From Crocinitomix sp. (lineage in GTDB: Bacteria > Bacteroidota > Bacteroidia > Flavobacteriales_D > Crocinitomicaceae), in NCBI GenBank assembly GCA_013138735.1, contig WTCE01000001.1:1-64000 (forward strand): a stretch of 64,000 bases of DNA, read 5' to 3'. Positions 32,387 to 43,254 of the stretch are shown in pieces. Every line of letters starts with the position of its first letter. Position 1 is the stretch's first letter. The notes beneath the pieces were generated by a model. That model worked only from the letters and a program-made list of their open reading frames with translations. It was not told the origin of the DNA and did not search any database. Made by a program: the position numbers and the translations under genes.

Positions 32387-35300
32387 TGTATTGTCTCCTT
32401 CTTTTTTAAGTTAAGGTCTCCAACCAATAATGCTGGATTGTTTAGTTGGGTTGACAGAATTTTCACAAAATCATTCATAGCTTGTTCAATATCATGAGTT
32501 GAGAACATTGAACTGAAATAGCTCACCCATATTTCAGTTGTATTGGCGTGTTGCTTTAGATAAAGCATAAACTCCATTTTAGATCCCTTTGTGTTTTTTT
32601 TATGGTAAGCCGAAAAGTCAACAATTGGTGGTGCCTCCAATGCCGAAGCATAATTATAGAACACAGAGATTATTTCTTCCCATTTTTTATCTACAACGGC
32701 ACAATATTTTTCTAAGGGAAAAAATTGATACTGAATACTTTCATTGAAGTCGTTTGAAATATTTTCCAATAATGTATTTAGTGCAATGGAGTCCTTCACG
32801 TTATTTCTCAGAATCATGGAGCAAGCAAAAAAACCAACAGTATTTTGAAATGCCTTGTGCACTCTATTTGAGAGCGGAATTCCAACACTGATATCGCCAT
32901 TTTCTGCTTTTTTATAGAGTAAAACATAAAATGTAGTCAGCAAAATGAGTTGTTCTGATATTTTATGCTTTTCAGAATACTGCGTTAATAAATGCTGGGT
33001 ATTTAGATCTAAAACGAATCGATACCCACTACTATTGGTTGCGTACTCGTCCTTACTAGGAAAGGATTTAGGCATTCCAACATTTTGAATGTCCCCTTTA
33101 AATTTCTTTCGCCAAAACTCAGTAACTTCTTGTAGTAGTTTCGGTTGTTTCAATATTTTATCCTCCCAAGCGGCATAATCAATAAAATTAAGGTCAGCCG
33201 ATCTTTCCTTATAAGCGTCTTCAATAATAAGGGCAAAATCTCTTTTAATAATTTCTAGTGATATACCATCACAAATGATGTGGTTGATAACGAAAATAAG
33301 GTGAAAGGATGTTGCTGAAGTAAGGAAATATTTTATTCTAAAATAGGGCGCTTTTTGCAAATCAAAAGGAATCTTGCTTTCACTTTCAAATTGTTCTGCA
33401 AGATATTCCTTCTGTTTTTCTTCATTTAAATCAGTTATATCGTCTCCATAAAGTATCGGTTCGAATTTGTCCAAAATGGCTTGCGTCAATATTTCATTTT
33501 GACGGTAGAATTTAATTTTTAAAATGGGATGAATCTCAGCCAATTTTTTTATCCATTTTATCAGTTCAATCTCGTCAAACGGAGCAGAGATGTCTTCTGA
33601 AATCGTCATATTATATTTAGGGTTTTCCGGCTCTTTCATACAACTTTTCCAGAGTCGATCTTGGGAAATTGTACATGGAAAAAATGCTTGATCTTCAGCT
33701 TTGGAAACAAGATGATAAACATTGCTATTATATTCTAAATCAACTTTACTTTTTGAATTAATCAATATAACCTGCTGCTCAATAGTTGTATTTAATAAAA
33801 GCTCTCGATATTTTATTTTTACACCAAATTTTTCGGCTATTTCATTAATCAACATGGACAATTTTAAACTATGTCCTCCTACTTCGAAAAAATCACTGTT
33901 TGGCGTTAGGTTAATTTCACCAAGTAATGCGCTCCAAATCTGCATTAATCGGATTTCTTCTTCATTCGCTGCTCTTGTCTCTAACGTATGAGCTTCATTT
34001 GCAATCTTACTTAAAAGCGCCGATCGGTCTATTTTCCCATTGGCAGTTAATGAAATATTATCCAGTAAATAGATTTGAGAAGGTAGACTATAGGAAGGCA
34101 AGACAGTTTTTAAATACTGTTTTAATTCAGCTAATGTAATACCATTTTCTACTACTACAAAAGCAATTAATTCTTGTTCATCATTCTTATTTGATCTTGG
34201 AATGACTACAGCATCCCTGACATTTTCATGACGTAATAAAGAACTTTCAATTTCTCCTAATTCAATTCTGTAGCCCCTTATTTTCACTTGGTCATCTTCT
34301 CTTCCCAAATAGGCTATACTGCCATCAGGAAGCCAAAAACCATAATCACCCGTTAAATAAATGTTTTGCTTCTTATCTAATGGATTAGGGATGAATTTTT
34401 CATTGCTTTTTTCTTGGTCGCCCAAATAACCTCTTGCTAAACCAGCTCCTCCAAAACAAATTTGACCTTTAACTCCTTTTGGAGTCAGTTGTAAATTTTC
34501 ATCAAGAATAAGCGCTGTTGTACCACTTATGGGTTTTCCAATTGGAATTTCACCTGCCTCTTTTTCAATTTTATGCGTTAAGGAGAAGGTTGTATTTTCT
34601 GTTGGCCCGTATCCGTTAATGACATTCAATTTCGGATATTCTTTTCGAACTTTATTGATATGAAATGGCGATAATTTCTCGCCTCCAACAAGTATTGTTT
34701 CCAATGTTGAAAAAACACTTATTTTAGTTTGAACCAATTGGTTAAACCATCCCGAAGTAAACCACATTTTGGTAATTTCGTGCTTCTTAATTAATTGGCT
34801 CAGCCTCGTTGTGTCCATCAAGTCATCTTGACTACACAATACCAACTTGCCTCCATTTAGAAGCATTCCCCAGTATTCAAAAGTTGTTGCATCAAAAGAA
34901 ACTGCTCCGGTGGATATTAAGGCATCATTTTTAGAAAAGTGAATATAATTGGGTGCTTTAACCAGTCTTATAACACTTTTATTCTCAATCATAACCCCTT
35001 TAGGAATTCCGGTTGATCCTGATGTAAACATGACATAAGCCAAGTTGCTGCCATCCTTTTTTAAGGTTAGGTTATTCTCTGAATATTCGTTTTTACAGGT
35101 ATTAAATTTTCCGAACTCAGCCTTATCTATAGATACCTTGGCATTAATTTGATTTTCAAAATCAACACTTCTCTTTTCAGGAAGTCCTGCGTCAATTGGT
35201 ACATAAGCTCCACCAGTTTTTAAAATACCAAGCATTGCAACCATCATTTCTAGAGACTTTTCAAGCTTAAGACCTATTAGGTCATCTGGCTCAATAGCAT

Positions 35301-38300
35301 ACGTGTTTAATAAATAATGTGCAAATTGATTTGAGGCTTCATTTAGCGCTTCATAGGTAAACGCCTTGTCTTTATAAGCTACTGCTATTGCATGTGGTGT
35401 TGCACTTGCCTGATTTTCAAATAATGACGCAATTGTATCTTCGGAGTTCAATGAAAAGGAACTCTTGTTAAATTCATAGCGTAGTTCATTCTCTTCTTCT
35501 GTTCTCAGGTATTTTAAGCTTTGAATTGTTGCTGTTGGTTTTTCTACAATTGACTCAAATAATTGCGTAAAATGATCTCCTAATTGATTAACCGTTTCGG
35601 TATTAAACAAATCCGTATTATACTCAATTGACACAAGAAATGCCTCCCCTGATTCACTAAAATTAAAAGTCAAATCAAACTTACTGCCTACTTGTTTATT
35701 ATCGGTATACCATTTAAAGCTAAGCTCCTCTAAATCCTCAGTTTTACTTAGGTCTGATGTTGCGGTATTTTGTAATACCACCATCACATCAAACAACTGA
35801 TTTTGATTGAGCGCTCCGCTTGCGTGTAATTCGGCTATAAGCATGTCAAAAGGATAGTCTTGATGCTTATAAGCTCCTAATGTCACTTCCTTTACTTCAT
35901 CTAGTAGCTCTAAAAAAGTGTTTTCACCCTTAAATAGTGTTCGTAATGCCAAGGTATTGGCATAAAATCCAATCTGATCTTCAAGATCTAAATGATTCCT
36001 ACCAGCAATTGGACTTCCAAGTATTATATCGTTTTGCCCCGTATAGCGATAAAGTAATGTGTTTACAATGCCCATTAAGCCCATAAACAAAGAGCAGTCT
36101 TTTCTTTGGGTGATTTTCCGGAGCGCATTAATCGCCGTTTTCGGAATTATTTTAGTGACAACACTCCCATTATATGTTTTTATAGCTGGCCTGGGTTGAT
36201 CGGTTCGCAGACCTAAGATTGGTAAGTCTGATTTTTTTGAGAATTGCGTCAACCAATAATTGCTAAGTGTATTCAAATGTTCACCGTTTAGCTGGTTTAT
36301 TTGCCAAAGTGTGTAATCTTTATATTGAATATTTAATGGAGAAAGCGGATGTTTCTCATTTTTTAAAATGGCATTATATACTAAAGTAAACTCCTTAATA
36401 AGAACATTGAAACTCCATCCATCACTAATGATGTGATGTAAATTTAGATTCAATATGTGCCGATTATCAGACAATTGCAATACGCCAATTTTAATGAGTG
36501 GTCCTTTTTCTAAATCAAAAAGTTGGATAGCTGCAGTTTCTATATAAGCCTTGACTTTGTCTTCTTTATTGTTGTCGCCTCTAAAGTCTTGAAAATCAAC
36601 ATTAAAACGAGAGTTATTGTAGGGGGTAACTTCCTGTCTGGTGGTTTTATGCTCCTCAATAAAAACGGTTCTTAATATTTCATGCCGCTGGATTATTACT
36701 TCAAATGCTTGTTGAAATTTGACTTGGTCAATATCGCCTTCAATTTCAAATGAATAAGGCATATTGTAGGCGATTGAAGTCTCTTCTGACTGGCATAAAG
36801 TCCATAACCTAAGTTGTGCATTAGATAATGGATAGTTCTTTTGTGGTTTTGCTCTTGAAATAGGAATATAGACTGACTTTTCTTTATTGGAAATAATTAT
36901 TGCCTGAGACTCCAACGAAGGATTTAAAAATATATCCTTTAAATCAACTGTTACGTCAAAAGCTTTATGATACTCATTGGTAAGTACGATTGCTGAAATG
37001 CTGTTTCCGCCTAATACGAAAAAGTCATTTGTTACGCTTATTTCCTTTTTCCGTAGAACTTTGCTCCATATTTCAACTAATTTTTCTTCTAAAGTATTCC
37101 GTGGAGCAACTCGTTTAACTTCATTTGAGAATTCGGGTATTTCCAAATTCATCAATTTTTTACGATCAACTTTACGATTAACCGTCAAAGGGAATTCCTC
37201 AATTTGGATTATTATTGACGGAACCATATAGTCAGGAAGTGAATTTTTTACATAATTTTTTACATCCTCTGTTTTAAGGTTCTCTTTTCCTGTGATGAAT
37301 GCGACAATCGTTTTTTCAAACTTTTTTTCGTGAACAATAACTGCAGCTCCTGTAATAGATTCAAAGGAGTTTAGCAAAAATTCAATTTCACCCAATTCAA
37401 CGCGATACCCTCTAATTTTTAATTGATTGTCTTTTCTACCAACAAAGCATATATTACCGTTTGATAATTTATAGCCGATATCTCCTGTGTTATAATAACG
37501 TCCAAAAGAGGCGTTCAAGAATTTTTCTGCCGTTAGCTGCTCATTATTGAGATACCCGCGAGCTAATGCATGACCAGCAACACAAATATTTCCCTTAACT
37601 CCTTTGGGTACAATATTTCCATAATCATCCAAAATATAAACTTGGGTATTGCTAATTGCTGTCCCAATTGTTGGCTTTGAAATAAACTCATTAACATTCG
37701 CCTTTGTTATTTCAAAAGTGCAAACTCCAATTGTTGTTTCAGTTGGTCCATAGTGGTTAATCAAACGAATGTCAGATTGCGTTATAATAGATTCCACATC
37801 CTTTAAATTGGGCGATTCACCCCCAATTAATAAAAGTCCCAATTGGCTGTTGAATAAATCTGACTGGCTATAAGTCAATAAACCATTTAGGAATATAGGG
37901 GTTGTTTTTACGAATGTAATATTGTGCTCCTTAATGTATTTCGAAACTACTCTCGGATCCTTGGAAGCGTATTCGTCCATTATATGAACTTCGGCTCCAT
38001 TTAAAATCCCTCCGAAAAGACTTGTATAAATCAAATCAAAAGAAAGACTTGAAAGTAATACTGTTTTGTCCCGATTGCTTATGTCATAAGTTTCGCCGAA
38101 CCATTGACAATAATTAAGCAAAGCGCCATGCGTTACCATTACGCCTTTGGGCGTTCCTGTTGAACCAGAAGTGTAAATTGCATAAACCAATGCATCTGCA
38201 GAAATGGCTTTTTTCAATTTTGGCTTTTCTGCTGAAAATTCAGCACGATTTTGGCGAAATTCTTGAATGAATTCTGCATCAATAAACACCTTACAGTCTG

Positions 38301-41300
38301 CATCTTTATTTATAAATGACACCCTGTTTTCTGACAAGGACGGATCCAATGGAACAAATGCTCCACCTACTTTTATCACACCCCAAATTGCAATTAAAGT
38401 CCACGTTGTTCTTTCCATTTTTATGGAAAGAAAATCCTCATTCTCTACTCCATGTTCAATTCGCAAATAATTCGCAAACTGATTGGAGAGTTGATCCAAT
38501 TCCTTAAATGATATTTTTTGTTGGTTAAAAACAATTGCTGTGTTATCTGGATTTTCGTTTACCTGACCTTCTAGGAAGTCAATTAAATTGAGATCGGACA
38601 AGCTGTTTGTCAGTTTAGTTGAAAGCTTTATTTGCTCTGATTCTGGCAAATAAATAAGATCGGAAAATGGCCTTTCTGGTGCTTGGAGCATTGTTTCTAA
38701 TAATGCTTGATAATGGACTAATGCTTGTTCCATTATTTCACGGTCATAGATATTGGTGTCAAATTTTACTAGAAGCGAAAGTTCATTATCCTTTTCGAAA
38801 AACGCGAAATCAATATCAGACTTGCTAAATCCTTGGCCATAATCAATGACCTCATTTATTACTTTTGTTGGATTATTTTTTGCTAAAAAATTGTTTTGCA
38901 GTGAGAACATTACATCAAACAACTGATTTCTTGATGGATTCAGCTCAAGTGATAATTCTTCAATCAATAAATCGAAAGGATAAGATTTATGACTAAAAAT
39001 GGTAGCCATCTTGTCTTTTACACGGTGGATAAATGAACTGAAACTTTCAGATTCGTCAACCTGATTTCTTATGGCTATTGTATTGAGATAAAACCCGATT
39101 TGATTCTCTAATTCACTGCGGTTGCGAATAGAAATGGGAGATCCAACAACAATATCACTTTCGCCTGTGTATTTTTTAATGAAAACATTAAGCGTAGTTA
39201 ACAGGCCTGCAAATAAGGTAGTCTCATTCTGCTGGCAAAATTCCTTTAATTCAATTGTCGTGTTTTCCGAAAAATGAAAACCAAGTATTTTAGCTTGCCT
39301 ATCACTTAATTTCGGCCGTTTTTTAGCTAAAGGGAAATTAATTTCTGGGGGATGAATGGAAAACTCTTTTTTCCAAAAGGATAGCTGTTCACCTGGTTTT
39401 TCTTTCTCATCTATTTCAGCATTATTTACAACATAATCTTTGTACTGAAATGATAATTTCTCTAAACTTAAGGGCGCATTATTTTTGTAATGCGCATAAA
39501 AGGCATAGAGTTCTTTCTCCAATATTTCAATACTCTGCCCATCACTAATAATGTGATGCATATTGTAGTAAAATATTATTTCTTGATTTGAAACTTTAAA
39601 GAAAATGGCTCTAAACAAAGGCCCTTTTTCTAAGTCAAAAACTGAAAATGAATCATTTAATATGGCCTTATTGCATTCTTCTATTCCGTTTTTAGTTGTT
39701 GAAAAATCAAAGAATGGAATTTTTATATCGGATTTCCCCGAGGGAAGTACCCATTGCCTGATAGCTTCTGACTCCGTTTTTTTAAATGTGGTTCTTAAAA
39801 TTTCATGCCGTTTAATTAAGGCATTAAATGCTTTTTCAAAAAGGCTTATGTCAACATCAGGATTGAGTGAAAGTTGAGATGGCATATTGTAGCTAATCGA
39901 CCTTTCTTCAATTTGGCTCAAGATCCAAATGCGCTTTTGTCCAGAAGATAATGGATATGATTTTTGTGCAGCAGCTTTTATAATTTTACGCTCAAAGGTT
40001 GTCTCCGCATTTTCAATCAAATAGCAATTTTCACTTAGGGTAGGCTTTTTGAAAATGTCATTTAAGTCAATTCGTTTCCCAAATATTTCTAAGTATTTAG
40101 CTTGTAAGCGAATTGCGCTCAAACTATCCCCGCCCAGTTGAAAAAAGTTAACATTAACGCCTATTTTTTCAACGGCTAATACCTCTTGCCAAATTTCAAC
40201 TAATTTAACTTCGGTTTCAGTTTTTGGTGGAACATAAACCTGCGCTAAAATTTGAGGTTTTGGTAATTTATTCCCATCCACTTTCCCGTTCGTTGTCATT
40301 GGAATAAAATCGACAATTTCAATCGCTGACGGTATCATGTACAAGGGAAGTTCCTTTACCAAGAGATCAAACAGGGCTGTTTGTTTTAAATTCTCACCAG
40401 CAACCCACGTTATCAATGAATTTCCGATTACACTTGTGTAAGCATTTGATACATTTACTATTTCTAATAATTTAGAATTGATTTCATCCACCTCAATTCT
40501 ATAACCACGGTGTTTTATTTGATTGTCTTTTCGGCCAAAGAATTGAATTTTCCCTTCGCTTGTCCAACAAGCTAAATCACCTGTAGCATATACTTTTTTA
40601 TCCAATTTTTTTAACGTAAAAAACTTTTCAGCTGATAAGGCGGGTTGATTTAAATAACCCGTCGCAATAGAAGGACCGGCAATTAATAATTCTCCAACAA
40701 CATTTTTCGGTAGTAAGTTCCCAAAGTCGTCAACAATATATACTTGCGTATTTCCAATTGGCTTGCCAATTATATTTACAGGGAACGCTGCTATATCTTG
40801 GTTGACAATTGCATCAATTGTAATTTCAGTTGGGCCATAATGATTGTTTAGCTGAACAGATGGAAGTTTTTTCTTTAATTTTCCCACCAAATTATGGTTC
40901 AATGATTCACCACCTATACATACTATTTTGAGTATATCATTCAACGCTTTGGCCTGAAGTTCGGTAAACTCAGCCGCTATATGCGTGAAATAAGATGGAG
41001 TGCCTTGTAAAACAGACACCTTATAGGCTGAGATTTCGGAGATCGTTAAGGCAATATCTTTAGGGTTTGAAGCAATTGCAATTCTCCCTCCATTAAGCAT
41101 TGGCAAAATCAACTCCAAAAAGGCAACATCAAAAGATGGATTTGTTAATGTAAGTGTGACAGATTCATCATTTAAATTTAAAAGCTTTGCTTCTTCACTT
41201 AGCTTGTTTGTTAAAGCATGATGCGATATTACAACACCTTTTGGCTTTCCAGTTGAGCCCGAAGTATAAAGCACGTAAGCAGGATCCTCTTTCGATAATT

Positions 41301-43254
41301 GTACAAAGTTTTCAGTTAGTTCAGTGGTAAAACGCTGCTCAAAAAAGGCTTCATTAATAATCAGTTTTGCCTTACAATCTTTGCTAATCTCAGCTTTTCT
41401 ATTCGTTGGGATGCTTACATCAACGGGAACATAAACTGCGCCTATCATCCATATAGCAAGCATAGTTGCAACTAAATTTCCATCAGCTGTTAACTGCACT
41501 ACTAGATGCTCACCTTTAGTCACGCCTTGCTTCCGTAAGTCAAAAGCAATGCACTTTGACTTAATCCAAAGTTGCTTGTAGGAAACTTCGGACCTTGCAT
41601 TTTGAAGAACGATCTTTTCTGAATATTCCTGAAATTTTTGAGCTAATATTTCAATAATATTATCAGGCACATTGCCTACTCCATTTGCTAAGCTCCCCCA
41701 TTTTTCAATTTCAGTTTGTTGTTGGTCATCTAATAGTGATAGTTGACTCAAACGGGCATTTGAATGAAGCAATATTTGACGACAGACATTAACTAACTGT
41801 TCTGAAATTGAAGTAATAAATTCTTTTGAATACAATTCATGATTATATTCAAACCTGAGCAATGTCTCGCTCGAATATTCAAGCACAGAGCAGGTCAAAT
41901 TATACAGCGCATTAGTACTAGACGGGAAAATATTTTCGCCATTTACATTCCCATCCATCTGCCGATAATTAGAAAAGGCAATTAACGTATCAAATAAGGG
42001 GAATTTGTTTCCTTCTCTTTGGTAATGTATATCCTCCAGAATGAATTCAAATGGATAAACTTGATGTTCTAATACTTGAATAAAATCATTCTTCAACCTT
42101 TTTAATTGATTGATGACCGTGTCAGCATAATCAAATTGCAAGCGTAAGGGCAACATATTGACCAAATCCCCTATTATACTGCCCAATTGCGGGTGATTAC
42201 GACTTTCACTTGGTGTACCAATAACCAAGTCTTTGGCGCGGCTATTCTTGGATAAGACAAACCCAAAAGCAAACGTATAAAATTGCGTTAGCCGAATCTT
42301 TTCTTTTTTGCAAAAATCATCAACTTCACTTTTTAATTTTGTATCAATTCTAATTTCAATATCTCCTTCATAATGAGGAGAAGTTGGTTTATTTGCAACG
42401 AAAAGTTGAAAATCATCTGAATAATCTTTCAGGTAGTTTTTCCAAAAGTCAGTGCTTGTATTGTGATTTGATTTATCACTAATCCATTTAATATAATCGT
42501 GGTATTGAATGTGTTTATTTTGATAATCCTCCCCTTTTTCTACCTGATCGTAAATCGTAAAGATTTCCTTCATTATTAATTCTAATGAAACGCCATCCGC
42601 AATGAGGTGATGCACATTTAAAAAGAACTTGTATTGATTCTTTCCAAGATTAAATATGTCTATGGTCCAAGGTGCTTTTTGATCAAAATTCAGTCCTTGC
42701 GCAAAACGATCTTTTATTACATTATCAATGAAATTTATTTGCTCACTACTAGACAAGTGCTGTAATTCTGTAATTGTTAAATGTTCGCCTAGGTTCACAT
42801 TGGAGATTTGTTGGAATGGTTCTCCCATATTTTCTCCAAAAACAAACGCTAATGCCAAATGCTCTTTTGTAAGAATCTTTAATGTTTCTTTAAATAAGTC
42901 AATCTTGAAGTTCGGAATGTGAAAATCATTTATTTCAGGAATACAATAAAGCCGCTTATCATTTTCAATTTTTAATTGTACCCAAATTCGCTTTTGATTG
43001 GGTGATAAGGGAATTTTCTTGTTATTAACGAGCGTTGTTTTTTCTATTGAAGCAATCGCCTTTTTTTGATCTTTTAGAAAAAGAATTATTGCTTCTCTAG
43101 CATTACGAATTTCCTTTTTGTTTGCATCATTGAGTTGCGCCAAATCACCTTTAACACTCAAGTTGTCGCCACTTGCGTCCAGGGAAATTCGAATTCCTTT
43201 TCCTTTATACTTGGATAATATGTCAATGACTTCTTTCATTCTTCTTTCACTCAC
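32383..43254 (-). CDS. NRPS C-A-T-C-A-T-C-A-T-C (modules 4-6 plus terminal C)
   Basis: This 3623-residue terminal NRPS carries a TubC-like docking domain (1-60) and then C (HHLIADG near 218), A (YTSGSTG near 668), T (LGGDS near 1041), C (HHIISDG near 1235), A (near 1696), T (LGGNS near 2083), C (near 2275), A (near 2746), T (VGGHS near 3125) and a last C (N-H-I-I-C-D-G near 3328, catalytic second His kept). Hand-aligned ten-residue codes are DVLQCGHIDK (no match I recall), DLTKLGHIGK (Asp-type) and DAFWLGGTFK (Val-type). There is no epimerase and no thioesterase, so release must use the terminal C domain or another enzyme. The GTG at 43254 overlaps the upstream stop; an ATG at 43239 aligns better with the N-terminus of the paralogue. 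Confidence 0.95.
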   Translation of the reverse strand: MSERRMKEVIDILSKYKGKGIRISLDASGDNLSVKGDLAQLNDANKKEIRNAREAIILFLKDQKKAIASIEKTTLVNNKKIPLSPNQKRIWVQLKIENDKRLYCIPEINDFHIPNFKIDLFKETLKILTKEHLALAFVFGENMGEPFQQISNVNLGEHLTITELQHLSSSEQINFIDNVIKDRFAQGLNFDQKAPWTIDIFNLGKNQYKFFLNVHHLIADGVSLELIMKEIFTIYDQVEKGEDYQNKHIQYHDYIKWISDKSNHNTSTDFWKNYLKDYSDDFQLFVANKPTSPHYEGDIEIRIDTKLKSEVDDFCKKEKIRLTQFYTFAFGFVLSKNSRAKDLVIGTPSESRNHPQLGSIIGDLVNMLPLRLQFDYADTVINQLKRLKNDFIQVLEHQVYPFEFILEDIHYQREGNKFPLFDTLIAFSNYRQMDGNVNGENIFPSSTNALYNLTCSVLEYSSETLLRFEYNHELYSKEFITSISEQLVNVCRQILLHSNARLSQLSLLDDQQQTEIEKWGSLANGVGNVPDNIIEILAQKFQEYSEKIVLQNARSEVSYKQLWIKSKCIAFDLRKQGVTKGEHLVVQLTADGNLVATMLAIWMIGAVYVPVDVSIPTNRKAEISKDCKAKLIINEAFFEQRFTTELTENFVQLSKEDPAYVLYTSGSTGKPKGVVISHHALTNKLSEEAKLLNLNDESVTLTLTNPSFDVAFLELILPMLNGGRIAIASNPKDIALTISEISAYKVSVLQGTPSYFTHIAAEFTELQAKALNDILKIVCIGGESLNHNLVGKLKKKLPSVQLNNHYGPTEITIDAIVNQDIAAFPVNIIGKPIGNTQVYIVDDFGNLLPKNVVGELLIAGPSIATGYLNQPALSAEKFFTLKKLDKKVYATGDLACWTSEGKIQFFGRKDNQIKHRGYRIEVDEINSKLLEIVNVSNAYTSVIGNSLITWVAGENLKQTALFDLLVKELPLYMIPSAIEIVDFIPMTTNGKVDGNKLPKPQILAQVYVPPKTETEVKLVEIWQEVLAVEKIGVNVNFFQLGGDSLSAIRLQAKYLEIFGKRIDLNDIFKKPTLSENCYLIENAETTFERKIIKAAAQKSYPLSSGQKRIWILSQIEERSISYNMPSQLSLNPDVDISLFEKAFNALIKRHEILRTTFKKTESEAIRQWVLPSGKSDIKIPFFDFSTTKNGIEECNKAILNDSFSVFDLEKGPLFRAIFFKVSNQEIIFYYNMHHIISDGQSIEILEKELYAFYAHYKNNAPLSLEKLSFQYKDYVVNNAEIDEKEKPGEQLSFWKKEFSIHPPEINFPLAKKRPKLSDRQAKILGFHFSENTTIELKEFCQQNETTLFAGLLTTLNVFIKKYTGESDIVVGSPISIRNRSELENQIGFYLNTIAIRNQVDESESFSSFIHRVKDKMATIFSHKSYPFDLLIEELSLELNPSRNQLFDVMFSLQNNFLAKNNPTKVINEVIDYGQGFSKSDIDFAFFEKDNELSLLVKFDTNIYDREIMEQALVHYQALLETMLQAPERPFSDLIYLPESEQIKLSTKLTNSLSDLNLIDFLEGQVNENPDNTAIVFNQQKISFKELDQLSNQFANYLRIEHGVENEDFLSIKMERTTWTLIAIWGVIKVGGAFVPLDPSLSENRVSFINKDADCKVFIDAEFIQEFRQNRAEFSAEKPKLKKAISADALVYAIYTSGSTGTPKGVMVTHGALLNYCQWFGETYDISNRDKTVLLSSLSFDLIYTSLFGGILNGAEVHIMDEYASKDPRVVSKYIKEHNITFVKTTPIFLNGLLTYSQSDLFNSQLGLLLIGGESPNLKDVESIITQSDIRLINHYGPTETTIGVCTFEITKANVNEFISKPTIGTAISNTQVYILDDYGNIVPKGVKGNICVAGHALARGYLNNEQLTAEKFLNASFGRYYNTGDIGYKLSNGNICFVGRKDNQLKIRGYRVELGEIEFLLNSFESITGAAVIVHEKKFEKTIVAFITGKENLKTEDVKNYVKNSLPDYMVPSIIIQIEEFPLTVNRKVDRKKLMNLEIPEFSNEVKRVAPRNTLEEKLVEIWSKVLRKKEISVTNDFFVLGGNSISAIVLTNEYHKAFDVTVDLKDIFLNPSLESQAIIISNKEKSVYIPISRAKPQKNYPLSNAQLRLWTLCQSEETSIAYNMPYSFEIEGDIDQVKFQQAFEVIIQRHEILRTVFIEEHKTTRQEVTPYNNSRFNVDFQDFRGDNNKEDKVKAYIETAAIQLFDLEKGPLIKIGVLQLSDNRHILNLNLHHIISDGWSFNVLIKEFTLVYNAILKNEKHPLSPLNIQYKDYTLWQINQLNGEHLNTLSNYWLTQFSKKSDLPILGLRTDQPRPAIKTYNGSVVTKIIPKTAINALRKITQRKDCSLFMGLMGIVNTLLYRYTGQNDIILGSPIAGRNHLDLEDQIGFYANTLALRTLFKGENTFLELLDEVKEVTLGAYKHQDYPFDMLIAELHASGALNQNQLFDVMVVLQNTATSDLSKTEDLEELSFKWYTDNKQVGSKFDLTFNFSESGEAFLVSIEYNTDLFNTETVNQLGDHFTQLFESIVEKPTATIQSLKYLRTEEENELRYEFNKSSFSLNSEDTIASLFENQASATPHAIAVAYKDKAFTYEALNEASNQFAHYLLNTYAIEPDDLIGLKLEKSLEMMVAMLGILKTGGAYVPIDAGLPEKRSVDFENQINAKVSIDKAEFGKFNTCKNEYSENNLTLKKDGSNLAYVMFTSGSTGIPKGVMIENKSVIRLVKAPNYIHFSKNDALISTGAVSFDATTFEYWGMLLNGGKLVLCSQDDLMDTTRLSQLIKKHEITKMWFTSGWFNQLVQTKISVFSTLETILVGGEKLSPFHINKVRKEYPKLNVINGYGPTENTTFSLTHKIEKEAGEIPIGKPISGTTALILDENLQLTPKGVKGQICFGGAGLARGYLGDQEKSNEKFIPNPLDKKQNIYLTGDYGFWLPDGSIAYLGREDDQVKIRGYRIELGEIESSLLRHENVRDAVVIPRSNKNDEQELIAFVVVENGITLAELKQYLKTVLPSYSLPSQIYLLDNISLTANGKIDRSALLSKIANEAHTLETRAANEEEIRLMQIWSALLGEINLTPNSDFFEVGGHSLKLSMLINEIAEKFGVKIKYRELLLNTTIEQQVILINSKSKVDLEYNSNVYHLVSKAEDQAFFPCTISQDRLWKSCMKEPENPKYNMTISEDISAPFDEIELIKWIKKLAEIHPILKIKFYRQNEILTQAILDKFEPILYGDDITDLNEEKQKEYLAEQFESESKIPFDLQKAPYFRIKYFLTSATSFHLIFVINHIICDGISLEIIKRDFALIIEDAYKERSADLNFIDYAAWEDKILKQPKLLQEVTEFWRKKFKGDIQNVGMPKSFPSKDEYATNSSGYRFVLDLNTQHLLTQYSEKHKISEQLILLTTFYVLLYKKAENGDISVGIPLSNRVHKAFQNTVGFFACSMILRNNVKDSIALNTLLENISNDFNESIQYQFFPLEKYCAVVDKKWEEIISVFYNYASALEAPPIVDFSAYHKKNTKGSKMEFMLYLKQHANTTEIWVSYFSSMFSTHDIEQAMNDFVKILSTQLNNPALLVGDLNLKKKETIQ

